A stretch of 64,000 nt of DNA. Source: Halomonas sp. LR3S48 (GTDB lineage Bacteria; Pseudomonadota; Gammaproteobacteria; Pseudomonadales; Halomonadaceae). Where the stretch lies: positions 1,922,001 through 1,986,000 of the forward strand of contig NZ_CP107009.1 in assembly GCF_025725665.1 (NCBI RefSeq). Reading direction: 5' to 3'. Below the pieces are notes generated by a model. It was not told the DNA's origin. It made no database searches and saw only the letters and a program-made list of their open reading frames with translations. Made by a program: the position numbers and the translations under genes. Of the stretch, positions 35,271 to 44,274 are shown one piece after another (the first letter of the stretch is position 1; the number at the start of each line of letters is the position of its first letter).

Positions 35271-36185
35271 TTAGCGTCCCGCAAGCTCGCGCTCGATGAC
35301 TGGCGCCTGCGCTTCAAGAGCCTCCCACAGCCGCTGGGCGACAGGCCCGTGGGGGCGGTCGCGCCGACGCCCTACGACCAGCTCCTCGGTAACGCCGGGG
35401 AAATGACGCCCGGCAATGGAGAGAAGGCGGCCGTCGTGCAACTCCTCCTCGATCATGAAGCGTGGCAGGTGGCCCCAGGCCATGCCTTGCAGGATGAAAT
35501 CCTTCTTCATCTCGTGATCGGCCACGCTGCACTGAGAAGGGCCACCCACCACATAGTAATTGCGAGGCTCGGCGTGCTGCGCCGTGTCACGCAGCACGCA
35601 TTGGGTCAGTTCGCGCATCTGCTCCGGCGTGATCGCATTCGTAATGGGAAAGGGCAGGAAACCCGGTGCAACGACCGGTATCAATGAAATCGTGCCGATG
35701 TCGATCCACTCCAATTGCAGGTCGCTCTTGTCGACTCGGTGCAGGATCAGGTCGGCCTCGCCGTTCAGCAGCCGCTCCCAGGGCCCGGTAACTGCCTCAT
35801 AGTGGAGTTGCAGGCGCGTGTGGGGGCATGCAGCAAAGAAGCGGCTGAGTAACCCAAGGATCTTCGAGCGAGGGCAGAGGTCACCGATCACGACATTGAG
35901 CTCGGTCTCTTCGCCCATGGCCATTTGCTGGGCATGCAGGGATAGCGCATCTGCATCCCGGAGTATCGACTGGGCACGCCGATAGAGCGAAAGACCGGCT
36001 TCGGTAGGCTGCACTCGATAGCCGCTCCTGTCGAGCAGGGCGATGTTGAACTGACGCTCAAGTTTTGCCAGCGCGGCAAATATCGCGGCATGCGAGCGGT
36101 TGAGTACTGCCGCCGCCGCCTGAAAGCCGCCTTCATCGACCACGGCGACGAAGCAATGAAGCTCGTGCAGTGTGAACTTGTTCAT
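35271..36185 (-). CDS. LysR-family regulator, divergent to enol-lactonase-like gene
   Basis: A 304-residue LysR protein with HTH (GGFQAAAAVLNRSHAAIFAALAKLERQF) and a substrate-binding domain (TELNVVIGDLCPRSKILGLL). It is divergent from the alpha/beta hydrolase at 36297 with a 111-bp control region, the usual regulator-target layout. The inducer is unknown, plausibly an aromatic or dicarboxylate intermediate. Confidence 0.83.
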   Translation of the reverse strand: MNKFTLHELHCFVAVVDEGGFQAAAAVLNRSHAAIFAALAKLERQFNIALLDRSGYRVQPTEAGLSLYRRAQSILRDADALSLHAQQMAMGEETELNVVIGDLCPRSKILGLLSRFFAACPHTRLQLHYEAVTGPWERLLNGEADLILHRVDKSDLQLEWIDIGTISLIPVVAPGFLPFPITNAITPEQMRELTQCVLRDTAQHAEPRNYYVVGGPSQCSVADHEMKKDFILQGMAWGHLPRFMIEEELHDGRLLSIAGRHFPGVTEELVVGRRRDRPHGPVAQRLWEALEAQAPVIERELAGR

Positions 36186-36296
36186 TGTCAGTTTTCTTAA
36201 CAGAGTCGTATCAAACTATGTAATATTTTCTATCAGGAGGCGCAACTACTATCGAACTTCACTCACCACCCAAGGCAAATTGCCTAGGAGTTCGAT

Positions 36297-37127
36297 ATGT
36301 CACGCATGGCTTCCAACCCTGTAAACGCCGCCGACAAGACGCGTTCTTACTTCACCACGGGCGATGGCGTCCGCATCGCCTATTGCACCGAGGGGCCTGC
36401 CGATAGCCCCGTGCTCGTGCTTTCCAACTCCATTGCCACGTATTTGGAAATGTGGGATCGCCAAGTGCCCGAGCTGGCCGAGCATTTCCGCGTGGTGCGC
36501 TACGACATGCGCGGACACGGCGAGTCGGGCGTGCCGAACGGTGCCTATTCCATCGACCGCCTCGGCAGGGATGTGCTGGAACTGCTGGATAGCCTGGGTA
36601 TTCACCATGCCCACTTCCTGGGGCTCTCGTTGGGTGGGTTCGTCGGGCAGTGGCTGGGCATTCATGCGCCCGAGCGAATCGACCGGCTGATCCTGAGCAA
36701 CACCGCCTCGTATCTGGGGCCGGCCAGGCAGTGGGACGAAGCCATCGCTGCCGTGCTCGAAGCGAAAGACATGCAGCAAACCGCCGAGAGGTTCCTGCGC
36801 AACTGGTTTCCGGCGCGTATGCTGGAGCCCGAAAGCGCTGTCGTGGAGCCGTTTCGTGCCACGCTGCTGTCCACGGACCGGCAGGGCCTGGCCGGTGCCT
36901 ACGCGGCCGTTCGCGACACCGACATGCGGCGTACCATCGCGCTCATCACGGCTCCGACGCTCATCATCGCCGGCGAGCACGATCCCGTGACCACCGTCAG
37001 CCACAGCGAAGCGATGGCTGCCACCATTCCCGGCGCCAAGCTTACGGTGATGCCAGCCGCCCACATGACCCACATCGAATTCCCAGCGGAATTCATGAAG
37101 GCGGTAATAAACTTTTTGCTGAGCTGA
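36297..37127 (+). CDS. Alpha/beta hydrolase, 3-oxoadipate enol-lactonase-like (PcaD)
   Basis: A 276-residue hydrolase. S111 in GLSLGGFVGQWL, an Asp in AGEHDPVT and a His in AAHMTHIEFP form the catalytic triad. RYDMRGHGESGVPNGAYSIDRLG and the overall order resemble PcaD. No other protocatechuate-pathway genes are nearby, so the name is family-level only; a broad esterase is equally possible. It is divergent from the LysR regulator and ends before a hairpin. Confidence 0.78.
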   Translation: MSRMASNPVNAADKTRSYFTTGDGVRIAYCTEGPADSPVLVLSNSIATYLEMWDRQVPELAEHFRVVRYDMRGHGESGVPNGAYSIDRLGRDVLELLDSLGIHHAHFLGLSLGGFVGQWLGIHAPERIDRLILSNTASYLGPARQWDEAIAAVLEAKDMQQTAERFLRNWFPARMLEPESAVVEPFRATLLSTDRQGLAGAYAAVRDTDMRRTIALITAPTLIIAGEHDPVTTVSHSEAMAATIPGAKLTVMPAAHMTHIEFPAEFMKAVINFLLS

Positions 37128-37182
37128 AACGGGCCGGTCGATACGGCATGGAGCCCTGGAGGGGCACAGTCATAGCGTATTC

Positions 37183-37202
37183 AGCCACTTAGTGGCTCTT
37201 CT
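37183..37202 (+). terminator. Weak terminator hairpin after the hydrolase
   Basis: AGCCAC-TTA-GTGGCT is a perfect 6-bp stem with a 3-nt loop (37183-37197), followed by a short pyrimidine run. It lies 55 bp after the stop. Confidence 0.45.
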
Positions 37203-37337
37203 GTCTGCCAGGCAGTACCAGAGTCGTCATACGCCTTAGCCCTTTGTCTATGTTGCTTTCAACGTTACTCAACGTTAAATTGCGTAAAGAAAGCCGCTGA
37301 GACGGCTCAGAAGCAACAGACATAAGTACGCAGGGAA

Positions 37338-37393
37338 CTACCCGGCAAACAAGAAGGATGCGAACGAACGCTACCTTGTTGTTTGCCGGGTAG
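37338..37393. repeat. 15-bp perfect inverted repeat with 26-nt loop
   Basis: CTACCCGGCAAACAA (37338-37352) and TTGTTTGCCGGGTAG (37379-37393) are exact complements. The loop is 26 nt and partly complementary to itself. The element lies alone in the 433-bp non-coding gap 37128-37560, 168 bp before the ycaO-type gene. No T run follows, so it is not a plain terminator. Nearby are TGTTGCT/AGCAACA arms and a direct repeat of AACGTT (about 37261-37276). It may be a leader structure or a small mobile repeat. Confidence 0.75.
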
Positions 37394-37560
37394 ACTTTGT
37401 TTGCCCCTCAGTCAGGTTCCTCTCGACCCCCTCCGTACGGCTCGTACCGTACGCTGCCACGTCTTCTCGTTGTGCTATCGGTTGCCGAAAGGGCCTTGCC
37501 CGTGTGGTAGACTGCGCGCCTCGGCCTGCGCCAGCAACACTTCCCCATCGGTAGCCCGTC

Positions 37561-39753
37561 ATGGAAATCAAAGTCAATTTTCTCGAAAATCTCAGGCTTG
37601 AAGCCAAGTTTGACGATTTCACCGTCATCACCGACCAGCCCATCCGCTACAAGGGCGACGGCTCGGCGCCAAGCCCCTTCGACTACTTCCTGGCGTCTTC
37701 CGCGCTGTGTGCGGCCTACTTCGTGCGGGTGTACTGCAAGGCGCGCGACATCCCCACCGAGAATATCCGGCTCTCGCAGAACAACATCGTCGACCCCGAG
37801 AATCGCTACAACCAGATCTTCAAGATCCAGGTCGAGCTGCCGGAAGACATCTCCGAGAAGGATCGCGAAGGCATCCTGCGCTCCATCGACCGCTGCACCG
37901 TCAAGAAGGTGGTGCAGACCGGCCCGGACTTCCAGATCGAGACGGTGGAAAACCTCGACGAGGACGCCCAGGCGCTGTTGATGGTGCAGCCCGACGAGGA
38001 AGCCTACACCTGGATCGAGGGCAAGGATCTGCCGCTGGAGCAGACCATCGCCAACATGTCCGGCATCCTGGCGGAGCTGGGCATGAAGATCGAGATCGCC
38101 TCCTGGCGCAACATCGTGCCCCACGTATGGTCGCTGCACATTCGCGACGCCGCCTCGCCGATGTGCTTCACCAACGGCAAGGGCGCCACCAAGGAGAGCG
38201 CGCTATGCTCGGCGCTGGGCGAATTTATCGAGCGCCTGAGCTGCAATTTCTTCTACAACGACCAGTTCTTCGGTGAAGAGATCGCCAACAGCGCTTTCGT
38301 TCACTACCCCAATGAAGAGTGGTTCAAGCCAGGGCCCAACGACGAGCTGCCCGAGGGCATCCTCGACGCGTATACCCGCGAGATCTACGACCCCGAGGGT
38401 GAGCTGCGTGGCTCACACCTGATCGACACCAACTCCGGCAAGGTCGAGCGCGGCATCGTCGCCTTGCCCTTCGTGCGGCAGTCCGACGGCGAGACGGTCT
38501 ACTTCCCCTCGAACCTGATCGAGAACCTCTACCTCAGCAATGGCATGAGCGCCGGCAACACGCTGCAGGAGGCGCAGGTGCAGTGCCTCTCGGAGATCTT
38601 CGAGCGGGCCGTGAAGCGCGAGATCCTCGAGCAGGAGCTGGCGCTGCCGGACGTGCCCCAGGAAGTGCTACAGCGCTACCCGGCCATTCTCGAAGGCATC
38701 CAGGCGCTGGAAGCCCAGGGCTACCCGGTGTTGGTCAAGGACGCCTCACTGGGCGGCCAGTTCCCGGTGATGTGCGTGACCTTGATGAATCCTCGCACCG
38801 GCGGCGTGTTCGCCTCCTTCGGTGCCCACCCCAGCTTCGAGGTGGCGCTGGAGCGCAGCCTCACCGAGCTGCTTCAGGGCCGCAGCTTCGAGGGCCTGAA
38901 CGACTTCCTGCCGCCGACCTTCAACTCACAGGCCGTCTCTGAGCCGAACAACTTCGTCGAGCACTTCATCGACTCCTCGGGGCTGGTTTCGTGGCGCTTC
39001 TTCAGCGCGAAGAGCGACGTCGAATTCAGCGACTGGGACTTCTCCGGCAGCAATGAAGAGGAAGCGGCGACACTGTTCGGCATCCTCGAAGAATTGGGCA
39101 AGGAAGTGTACGTAGCCGTGCACGAGGATCTGGGCGCGCCGGTGTGCCGCATCCTGGTACCGGGCTACTCCGAGGTTTACCCGGTGGACGACCTGATCTG
39201 GGACAACACCAACATGGCCCTGGATTACCGCGAGGACATCCTCAACCTCCATGCGCTGAACGACGGCCAGCTGGCCGACCTGCTGGAGCGCCTGGAAGAG
39301 AGCCAGCTCGACGACCACATGGACATCATCACCCTGATCGGTATCGAGTTCGACGAGAACACCGTGTGGGGGCAGCTCACCATCCTCGAGCTGAAGCTGC
39401 TGATCAACCTCGCCCTGCAGCAGCACGAAGAGGCACTGGAGCGGGTCGAGATGTTCCAGCAGTACAACGATAACACCGTAGAGCGCGGGCTGTTCTACCA
39501 GGCCGTGGCCGCGGTGCTGGAGATCGTACTCGACGACGAGCTGGAGCTCGACGACTATATCTACAACCTCACGCGTATGTTCGGCGAGCAGACCATGGCA
39601 GCCGTTGTCGGCTCCGTGAGTGGCGAGGTGCGCTTCCACGGGCTGACACCGACCAACATGCAGCTCGAAGGCCTGGAGAAGCATCAGCGCTTGATCGAGA
39701 GCTACAAGAAGCTGCATGCCCACCGCGCCGCCAGGGCAGGGGTGGCGTTGTAA
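37561..39753 (+). CDS. ycaO: OsmC domain-YcaO fusion protein
   Basis: A 730-residue protein. Residues ~1-135 form an OsmC-like peroxiredoxin fold (SSALCAAYFVRVYCKARDIP with the expected Cys). Residues ~160-580 form an ATP-binding YcaO domain with close similarity to E. coli YcaO (FTNGKGATKESALCSALGEFIERLS, SNGMSAGNTLQEAQVQCLSEIFERAVK). The C-terminal ~130 residues are a helical, TPR-like tail. YcaO enzymes activate amide backbones with ATP; stand-alone bacterial YcaO is linked to RimO-dependent methylthiolation of ribosomal protein S12. No azoline precursor peptide was found nearby. A strong terminator follows. Confidence 0.9.
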   Translation: MEIKVNFLENLRLEAKFDDFTVITDQPIRYKGDGSAPSPFDYFLASSALCAAYFVRVYCKARDIPTENIRLSQNNIVDPENRYNQIFKIQVELPEDISEKDREGILRSIDRCTVKKVVQTGPDFQIETVENLDEDAQALLMVQPDEEAYTWIEGKDLPLEQTIANMSGILAELGMKIEIASWRNIVPHVWSLHIRDAASPMCFTNGKGATKESALCSALGEFIERLSCNFFYNDQFFGEEIANSAFVHYPNEEWFKPGPNDELPEGILDAYTREIYDPEGELRGSHLIDTNSGKVERGIVALPFVRQSDGETVYFPSNLIENLYLSNGMSAGNTLQEAQVQCLSEIFERAVKREILEQELALPDVPQEVLQRYPAILEGIQALEAQGYPVLVKDASLGGQFPVMCVTLMNPRTGGVFASFGAHPSFEVALERSLTELLQGRSFEGLNDFLPPTFNSQAVSEPNNFVEHFIDSSGLVSWRFFSAKSDVEFSDWDFSGSNEEEAATLFGILEELGKEVYVAVHEDLGAPVCRILVPGYSEVYPVDDLIWDNTNMALDYREDILNLHALNDGQLADLLERLEESQLDDHMDIITLIGIEFDENTVWGQLTILELKLLINLALQQHEEALERVEMFQQYNDNTVERGLFYQAVAAVLEIVLDDELELDDYIYNLTRMFGEQTMAAVVGSVSGEVRFHGLTPTNMQLEGLEKHQRLIESYKKLHAHRAARAGVAL

Positions 39754-39779
39754 GCCGCTTAGCTGTCAGCTTTGCGACA

Positions 39780-39820
39780 CGCAGCGCCCCGGGCCAGCAC
39801 TGGCCCGGGGCGCTGCGTTT
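39780..39820 (+). terminator. Strong terminator after ycaO
   Basis: An 18-bp perfect inverted repeat (39780-39797 with 39800-39817, arm start CGCAGCGCCCCGGGCCAG) is followed by TTT. It is very GC rich and lies 27 bp after the stop. Confidence 0.85.
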
Positions 39821-39853
39821 GGTGCCACTATTCAACAAGAATGAGTACATGAG

Positions 39854-40330
39854 ATGGAAAAAGTTGCGATATTCGTTGATGTCCAGAATGTCTACTACAC
39901 AGTGCGGGAAGCGTGCGGGCGTAATTTCGACTACAACAAGTTCTGGGCCGAGGCCACTGCAGGAAGAGAGGTCGTGAAAGCCTTTGCCTACGCCATAGAC
40001 CGGGGCGACCAGAAGCAGCGAGAGTTTCAGAACATTCTCAGGGCCATCGGGTTCGAGGTAAAGCTGAAGCCTTTCATCCAGAGGTCGGACGGCTCCGCGA
40101 AAGGCGATTGGGACGTTGGCATCACTCTCGATGCCATAGAATACGCCGAGCAGGCGGACGTCATAGTGCTGGTGTCGGGTGATGGCGACTTTGATCTGCT
40201 GGTGAACAAGATTCGTGAAGTGCATGGAAAGAAGGTCGAGGTCTATGGCGTGCCTCAGTTCACGGCTGCTTCGTTAATGAGAGCGGCTAGTGAGTATAAT
40301 CCGATTGATGGTTTTCTATTATTAAGTTAG
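39854..40330 (+). CDS. NYN domain protein (LabA/DUF88 type nuclease)
   Basis: A 158-residue single-domain PIN-like protein. The acidic metal-binding residues of the NYN family are visible: FVDVQN at residues ~8-13, KGDWDVGITLDAI and SGDGDFDLLVNKI. They end with YGVPQFTAASLMRAASEY. NYN proteins are Mg-dependent RNases or RNA-binding factors; related LabA proteins affect gene regulation. It stands alone between two non-overlapping genes, with an ATG preceded by a weak ribosome site. Confidence 0.83.
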   Translation: MEKVAIFVDVQNVYYTVREACGRNFDYNKFWAEATAGREVVKAFAYAIDRGDQKQREFQNILRAIGFEVKLKPFIQRSDGSAKGDWDVGITLDAIEYAEQADVIVLVSGDGDFDLLVNKIREVHGKKVEVYGVPQFTAASLMRAASEYNPIDGFLLLS

Positions 40331-40376
40331 TCGCTTGGTTCGGCATGGTTAATTCTCCATACTCAGCGGAGGTGTT

Positions 40377-40877
40377 ATGTCCCTTACTAGCTTGCAGTCC
40401 CTGTTTAACTATAAGGCTTGGGCCAATTCCGAACTGTTCACGCTGCTTGCAACGCTGCCGCTGAATCATGCCGAGCAGCTGCACACATGCATCCGCACCC
40501 TTAATCACACTTACGTCGTCGATCGAATCTTCCGTGCACATCTCAGTGGAGAGTCGAGCTCGTACGATGCAACGAACACCGAAGACACGCCGACGCTCAG
40601 TCAACTGCACAACGACGTGGAGGCAACAGATGCCTGGTACGTGGACTACATAGCCGAACTCGATGAGTCGGCTCTAGCTGAAGTCTTGGCGTTCACGTTC
40701 ACCGATGGTGACGGAGGGCGAATGAGCCGAGAAGAGATCCTCCTGCATGTCGCGACGCACGGTGGCTATCACCGTGGTAACGTCGGGCAGGTGCTCAAGT
40801 CCATTTCGGTTGCTCCTCCTCGCGACCTTTATACCAAGTTTTTGCATATCAGCGAACCCGCACGCAGGGAGGGCTAA
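40377..40877 (+). CDS. DinB family metal-dependent protein
   Basis: A 166-residue four-helix-bundle protein of the DinB/YfiT family. The three-His metal site is visible: an early His in RTLNHTYVVDR and H-x3-H in LLHVATHGGYHRGNVGQ. Members are thiol transferases or of unknown function, induced by DNA damage in Bacillus. It starts 46 bp after the NYN gene. Confidence 0.8.
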   Translation: MSLTSLQSLFNYKAWANSELFTLLATLPLNHAEQLHTCIRTLNHTYVVDRIFRAHLSGESSSYDATNTEDTPTLSQLHNDVEATDAWYVDYIAELDESALAEVLAFTFTDGDGGRMSREEILLHVATHGGYHRGNVGQVLKSISVAPPRDLYTKFLHISEPARREG

Positions 40878-40929
40878 CCCTCCATCGAGCGTGCGCTAGC
40901 ACATACAATCAAGTTCCTGCCGTGACAGG

Positions 40930-41052
40930 GTATTTCTTCAAGCGGGCGACGACCTACTGGTGTTTGGAGAGGTCAGTCTTGCTCCGGGAGAAATGATGGT
41001 TGTGCCGAAGGGTGTCGAGCACTGCGCGGAGATGAAGCATAAAAGCCATTAG
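40930..41052 (+). pseudogene. Cupin domain protein, 3' fragment
   Basis: The frame ending at TAG 41050-41052 reads AGDDLLVFGEVSLAPGEMM then VVPKGVEHCAEMKHKSH. This is the second cupin motif (G-x5-P-x-G-x2-H) of a small single-domain cupin. No start codon or first cupin motif is found upstream, where the frame decays into the gap after the dinB gene. It is a relic. Confidence 0.6.
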
Positions 41053-41115
41053 ACATCGAGCTTGCAAAGCCAACTGACGGCGAGCAGCGCCGTCAGCTTC
41101 CCGGTCACAGTTTTC

Positions 41116-41718
41116 CTATTCTGCGGTGATTGGACTGTGTTTAGGGTGGGACGCGACACGATCCAGCCATCGGCAGACGCTGGGGTAGTCTTCCAATGTG
41201 AATCCCCCTTCGTGGGCCACATGGGTATAGGCGTAGAGCGCGATATCCGCGATGGTGTAGCGATCCGCGACGAACCAGGCCTGTTTTGCCAAGTGCTCGT
41301 CCATGACCGCCAACGCCGCCCGCCCCATCGCCTGCTTGCCAGCCAGTTGCGCCTTGCGTTCCTCGTTCAGACCAAGGTGAGTGAGCCAGAAGCGAGATGT
41401 GGCGATGTTGGGCTCGTGACTGTACTGCTCGAAGCTCATCCAGCGCAGAACCTGAGCTTGATCCCAATCGCCCTCGGGCCAATAGTCGCTCCCTTGGGCC
41501 AGGTAGTAGAGAATGGCGTTTGATTCGCTGAGAAATCGGCCGTCGTCGAGTTCCAGTACCGGGATCTTGCCGGCGGGGTTCTTATGCAGGAATTCGGGGG
41601 TGCGGGTTTCTCCCTGAACGATATCGTAATGGCGATATTCATAGGGCTGATCCAGCAGATTAAGCAGCAGGCGCACTTTATAGCCATTGCCGGAAGGCAG
41701 GTAGTCGTGCAAGATCAT
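41116..41718 (-). CDS. Glutathione S-transferase
   Basis: A 200-residue GST. The thioredoxin-like N-domain has YLPSGNGYKVRLLLNLLDQPYEY (active-site Ser/Asn region), NPAGKIPVLELDDGRFLSESNAILYYLA with the cis-Pro and Glu-Ser for glutathione binding. The C-terminal helical domain has YTIADIALYAYTHVA, the N-capping motif. It conjugates or reduces electrophiles with glutathione. The ATG at 41718 has GGAGA upstream. It is divergent from a LysR gene 149 bp away. Confidence 0.88.
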   Translation of the reverse strand: MILHDYLPSGNGYKVRLLLNLLDQPYEYRHYDIVQGETRTPEFLHKNPAGKIPVLELDDGRFLSESNAILYYLAQGSDYWPEGDWDQAQVLRWMSFEQYSHEPNIATSRFWLTHLGLNEERKAQLAGKQAMGRAALAVMDEHLAKQAWFVADRYTIADIALYAYTHVAHEGGFTLEDYPSVCRWLDRVASHPKHSPITAE

Positions 41719-41867
41719 CGTCGTCTCCAGTGATTGCATGAGAGGGAAGCCGTTCTGGTATTTATCCTCGAGCACTGGGGTGCAGTGTTCCGCTTTTCCT
41801 GCAGATCGACAAACGAATAGAAATAATATCAGCCATAAGTGGGGCTGATGGATAGAGGCCCCGTTAC

Positions 41868-42764
41868 ATGGACATGGATCTCCTGCGTACCTATATCGCC
41901 GTTGTCGATACCGGTAGCCTGACCCGGGCTGCTCGCCATGTGCACCGAACCCAAGCCGCGCTCAGCATGCAAATGAAGCGACTGGAAGAGCAGGCCGGCT
42001 GCAGCTTGTTCTTCAAGGAAGGTCGCAACCTGGAGCTCACCAACGACGGCAAACGCCTCGTCAGCTATGCTCGCCGCTTGCTGGCCCTGCACGACGAAGC
42101 GCTAGTCCAATTGAGAACGGACGCCGCTTTGCCGACGTTGCGCATCGGCAGTCCGGACGACTACGCCCAGAGCCTGCTTCCCTTGTTGGTCAATACCATT
42201 CATGACCAATACCCAAACGTACAATTGCAGCTGATCTGTGCGCCTACCACCAAGCTGAGAAATCTGTTGGATGGAGGGGCATTGGACCTAGCCATCCTGA
42301 CTCGCGCGGTCAACAGTGATGAGGGCCATGTGCTGATGCTCGATAAGGGAATCTGGATACAGCACCCCGAATTCGACTGGCAGCAGTACGACGCCTTGCC
42401 TGTGGCACTTTATGAAGCCGATTGCAAATTCCATAGCTCGGCTCTGGATGGCTTGAACAAGACGCACCGGCCCTATCGCATCAAGGCACTCAGTGCCAAC
42501 GCCGGGGCCTTGATGGCCCTGGTTCGACAGGGCAAGGCCGTCACCGCGGCCGCCACGGCTTCCTTGCCGCCTGATTTGGTCGAAGTCGATGCCATCCATG
42601 AAATGCCGGCACTGCCCAGTATCGATATCGTGCTGGTCAGCGCCTCATCCGGGCATCCGCTGGTGTCGGCGAGCTGGGCGGGTGAGTTGGCGAGAGCGCT
42701 GGCACTCAGGCTCGAGTCCGGTCAGCTTGAATGTCGAAATCCAGGCGGGCCGTTCGACTACTGA
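41868..42764 (+). CDS. LysR-family regulator
   Basis: A 298-residue LysR protein with HTH (GSLTRAARHVHRTQAALSMQMKRLEEQAG) and a substrate-binding domain (TLRIGSPDDYAQSLLPLLVNTIH). The opening MDMDLLRTYIAVVDTGSLT is typical of the LrhA-like subgroup. It is divergent from the GST gene and lies 30 bp upstream of a dihydrofolate-reductase-like gene in the same direction; either may be its target. Confidence 0.84.
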   Translation: MDMDLLRTYIAVVDTGSLTRAARHVHRTQAALSMQMKRLEEQAGCSLFFKEGRNLELTNDGKRLVSYARRLLALHDEALVQLRTDAALPTLRIGSPDDYAQSLLPLLVNTIHDQYPNVQLQLICAPTTKLRNLLDGGALDLAILTRAVNSDEGHVLMLDKGIWIQHPEFDWQQYDALPVALYEADCKFHSSALDGLNKTHRPYRIKALSANAGALMALVRQGKAVTAAATASLPPDLVEVDAIHEMPALPSIDIVLVSASSGHPLVSASWAGELARALALRLESGQLECRNPGGPFDY

Positions 42765-42794
42765 CCATGTGTTGTGCCCCTCGAGGAGATGACG

Positions 42795-43445
42795 ATGACT
42801 CAGCTGCGCGTGTCATGTTTCAGTATTTCGCTGGACGGGTTTGCCGCCGGCCCCGAGCAGAGCCTGGAAAACCCGATGGGTCTCAATGGCATGGAGATCC
42901 ATGACTGGGTGTTCCCGACCGCGACGTTTCAGCAAAGGGTGCTGGGCACGCAGGGCGGGGAGACTGGAACCGACGATGACTTCGTGGTGCGCGGCTTCGA
43001 GAACGTCGGCGCCTGGATCCTGGGCCGCAACATGTTCGGCCCCGTGCGCGGCCCCTGGCAGGACGAAGAGTGGAAGGGCTGGTGGGGAGACAGCCCGCCT
43101 TTTCATGCACCTGTCTTCGTGCTGACGCATCATGCGCGCGACCCCATCGAGATGGCAGGCGGCACCACGTTCCACTTCGTCACGGAAGGCATCCATGCGG
43201 CGCTGGAGCGCGCCAAAGAGGCTTCCAACGGTATGGATGTGCGTCTCGGTGGGGGCGTGGCTACGCTTCAACAGTATCTAAGGGCGCAATTGGTCGACGA
43301 ACTCCACCTTGCCATCACGCCTGCTCTGCTCGGCGCAGGGGAGCACTTGTTCGCCGATATCGACATGCGCGCTCTCGGCTACCAGTGTGTTGAGAGGTCG
43401 GCTACCGACAGGGCCACCCATGTCGTCCTCCAAAGGAGGCGTTGA
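42795..43445 (+). CDS. Dihydrofolate reductase-like (RibD C-terminal) family protein
   Basis: A 216-residue protein of the RibD-C/DHFR-like family (YyaP/YwjB type). SISLDGFAAGPEQSLENP and ENVGAWILGRNMFGPVRGPW lead to RLGGGVATLQQYLRAQLVDELHLAITPALLGAG, the NADPH-binding region. Substrate is unknown; members reduce pteridine- or deazaflavin-like compounds. The ATG at 42795 is used because GGAG is six bases upstream. Confidence 0.83.
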   Translation: MTQLRVSCFSISLDGFAAGPEQSLENPMGLNGMEIHDWVFPTATFQQRVLGTQGGETGTDDDFVVRGFENVGAWILGRNMFGPVRGPWQDEEWKGWWGDSPPFHAPVFVLTHHARDPIEMAGGTTFHFVTEGIHAALERAKEASNGMDVRLGGGVATLQQYLRAQLVDELHLAITPALLGAGEHLFADIDMRALGYQCVERSATDRATHVVLQRRR

Positions 43446-43530
43446 GTCGTACAGCGAAGGCTGGGCCGCCCGATAATACTTCTCGCATCTCTAGCCAGTT
43501 CAGCATCAAGATATAGGCAAGGGGGCAGCA

Positions 43531-44100
43531 ATGGTCTTGTCGTTCAAACCACTAACCACAGCAACTTGGCACGACTTTGAGGCGCTATTAGGTGCCTATG
43601 AGGGTTGCAAGGGCTGCTGGTGCATGCACTGGCGTCTGTCATTTCCCGATTGGAAGAAGCAACAAGGTGAGGGGAATCGTCGGGCAATGAAGGCTTGCGT
43701 GGATGCAGGCGATGTGCCGGGTATCCTGGCTTATGCAGAGGGCCGTCCTGTCGCTTGGTGTGGGTGTGGGCCTCGCGAATGGTATCCACGGCTGAACAAA
43801 TCGCAGGTTGCCAAACCGGTAGACGATCAGGAAGTGCTATCGGTTAACTGTTTCTTCGTCGACCGTCAGGCCCGGGGGAATAATATCCAGCTCGAGCTTC
43901 TCCATGAGATTTTGCGCTTCGCTAAGCAGCAAGGGTACAAAGTCGTTGAGGGTTATCCTGTTGAACCGGGGAAGCGTCGTCTCGATTCCTCCACCTCGCT
44001 TGTCGGCTTGGCCAAAGCTTTTGAAGAGGCCGGTTTTCATGAAGTGGCTCGCCGGAAGAAGGATCGGCCCATCATGCGTAAGGAGATTCAAACTGGCTAA
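43531..44100 (+). CDS. GNAT family N-acetyltransferase, Cys-rich N-terminus
   Basis: A 189-residue GNAT protein. The acetyl-CoA region is divergent, with VNCFFVDRQARGNNIQLELLHEIL standing for the R/Q-x-x-G-x-G/A loop and a late LVGLAKAFEEAGFHEVARR. The N-terminal GCKGCWCMHWRLSFPDW with three Cys and Trp marks a distinct subfamily seen in many bacteria. The acetyl acceptor is unknown. Confidence 0.78.
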   Translation: MVLSFKPLTTATWHDFEALLGAYEGCKGCWCMHWRLSFPDWKKQQGEGNRRAMKACVDAGDVPGILAYAEGRPVAWCGCGPREWYPRLNKSQVAKPVDDQEVLSVNCFFVDRQARGNNIQLELLHEILRFAKQQGYKVVEGYPVEPGKRRLDSSTSLVGLAKAFEEAGFHEVARRKKDRPIMRKEIQTG

Positions 44101-44107
44101 GCGCGAA

Positions 44108-44209
44108 TGGTTGCCGGCCTGCCGAGGCTATGTCGAGCGTGCCACGGCCCGCCCGGCCTTTGTGAAGGCGGATGCGGACCAGATGGCGCATTTCGCGGCG
44201 GCAGATTGA
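44108..44209 (+). pseudogene. Glutathione S-transferase C-terminal fragment
   Basis: The frame 44108-44209 reads WLPACRGYVERATARPAF then VKADADQMAHFAAAD before TGA. The Y-x-x-R-x-x-x-R-P-A-F pattern is the C-terminal end of many GSTs. No upstream part survives, and the preceding 8 bp run directly out of the GNAT stop. It is a relic, and a different one from the intact GST at 41116. Confidence 0.5.
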
Positions 44210-44274
44210 ACCATACTAGTATTGTCATGAATGCCGTCCAGACGATCCGCAACGATTGCGTGGAAATCCGAGCC

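Noticed and set aside
36297..37127. Calling the hydrolase pcaD
   Set aside because: Similarity is to the family only and no other protocatechuate genes are near.
37128..37560. Possible small gene in the gap before ycaO
   Set aside because: Only short frames with no start context; inverted repeats explain the structure better.
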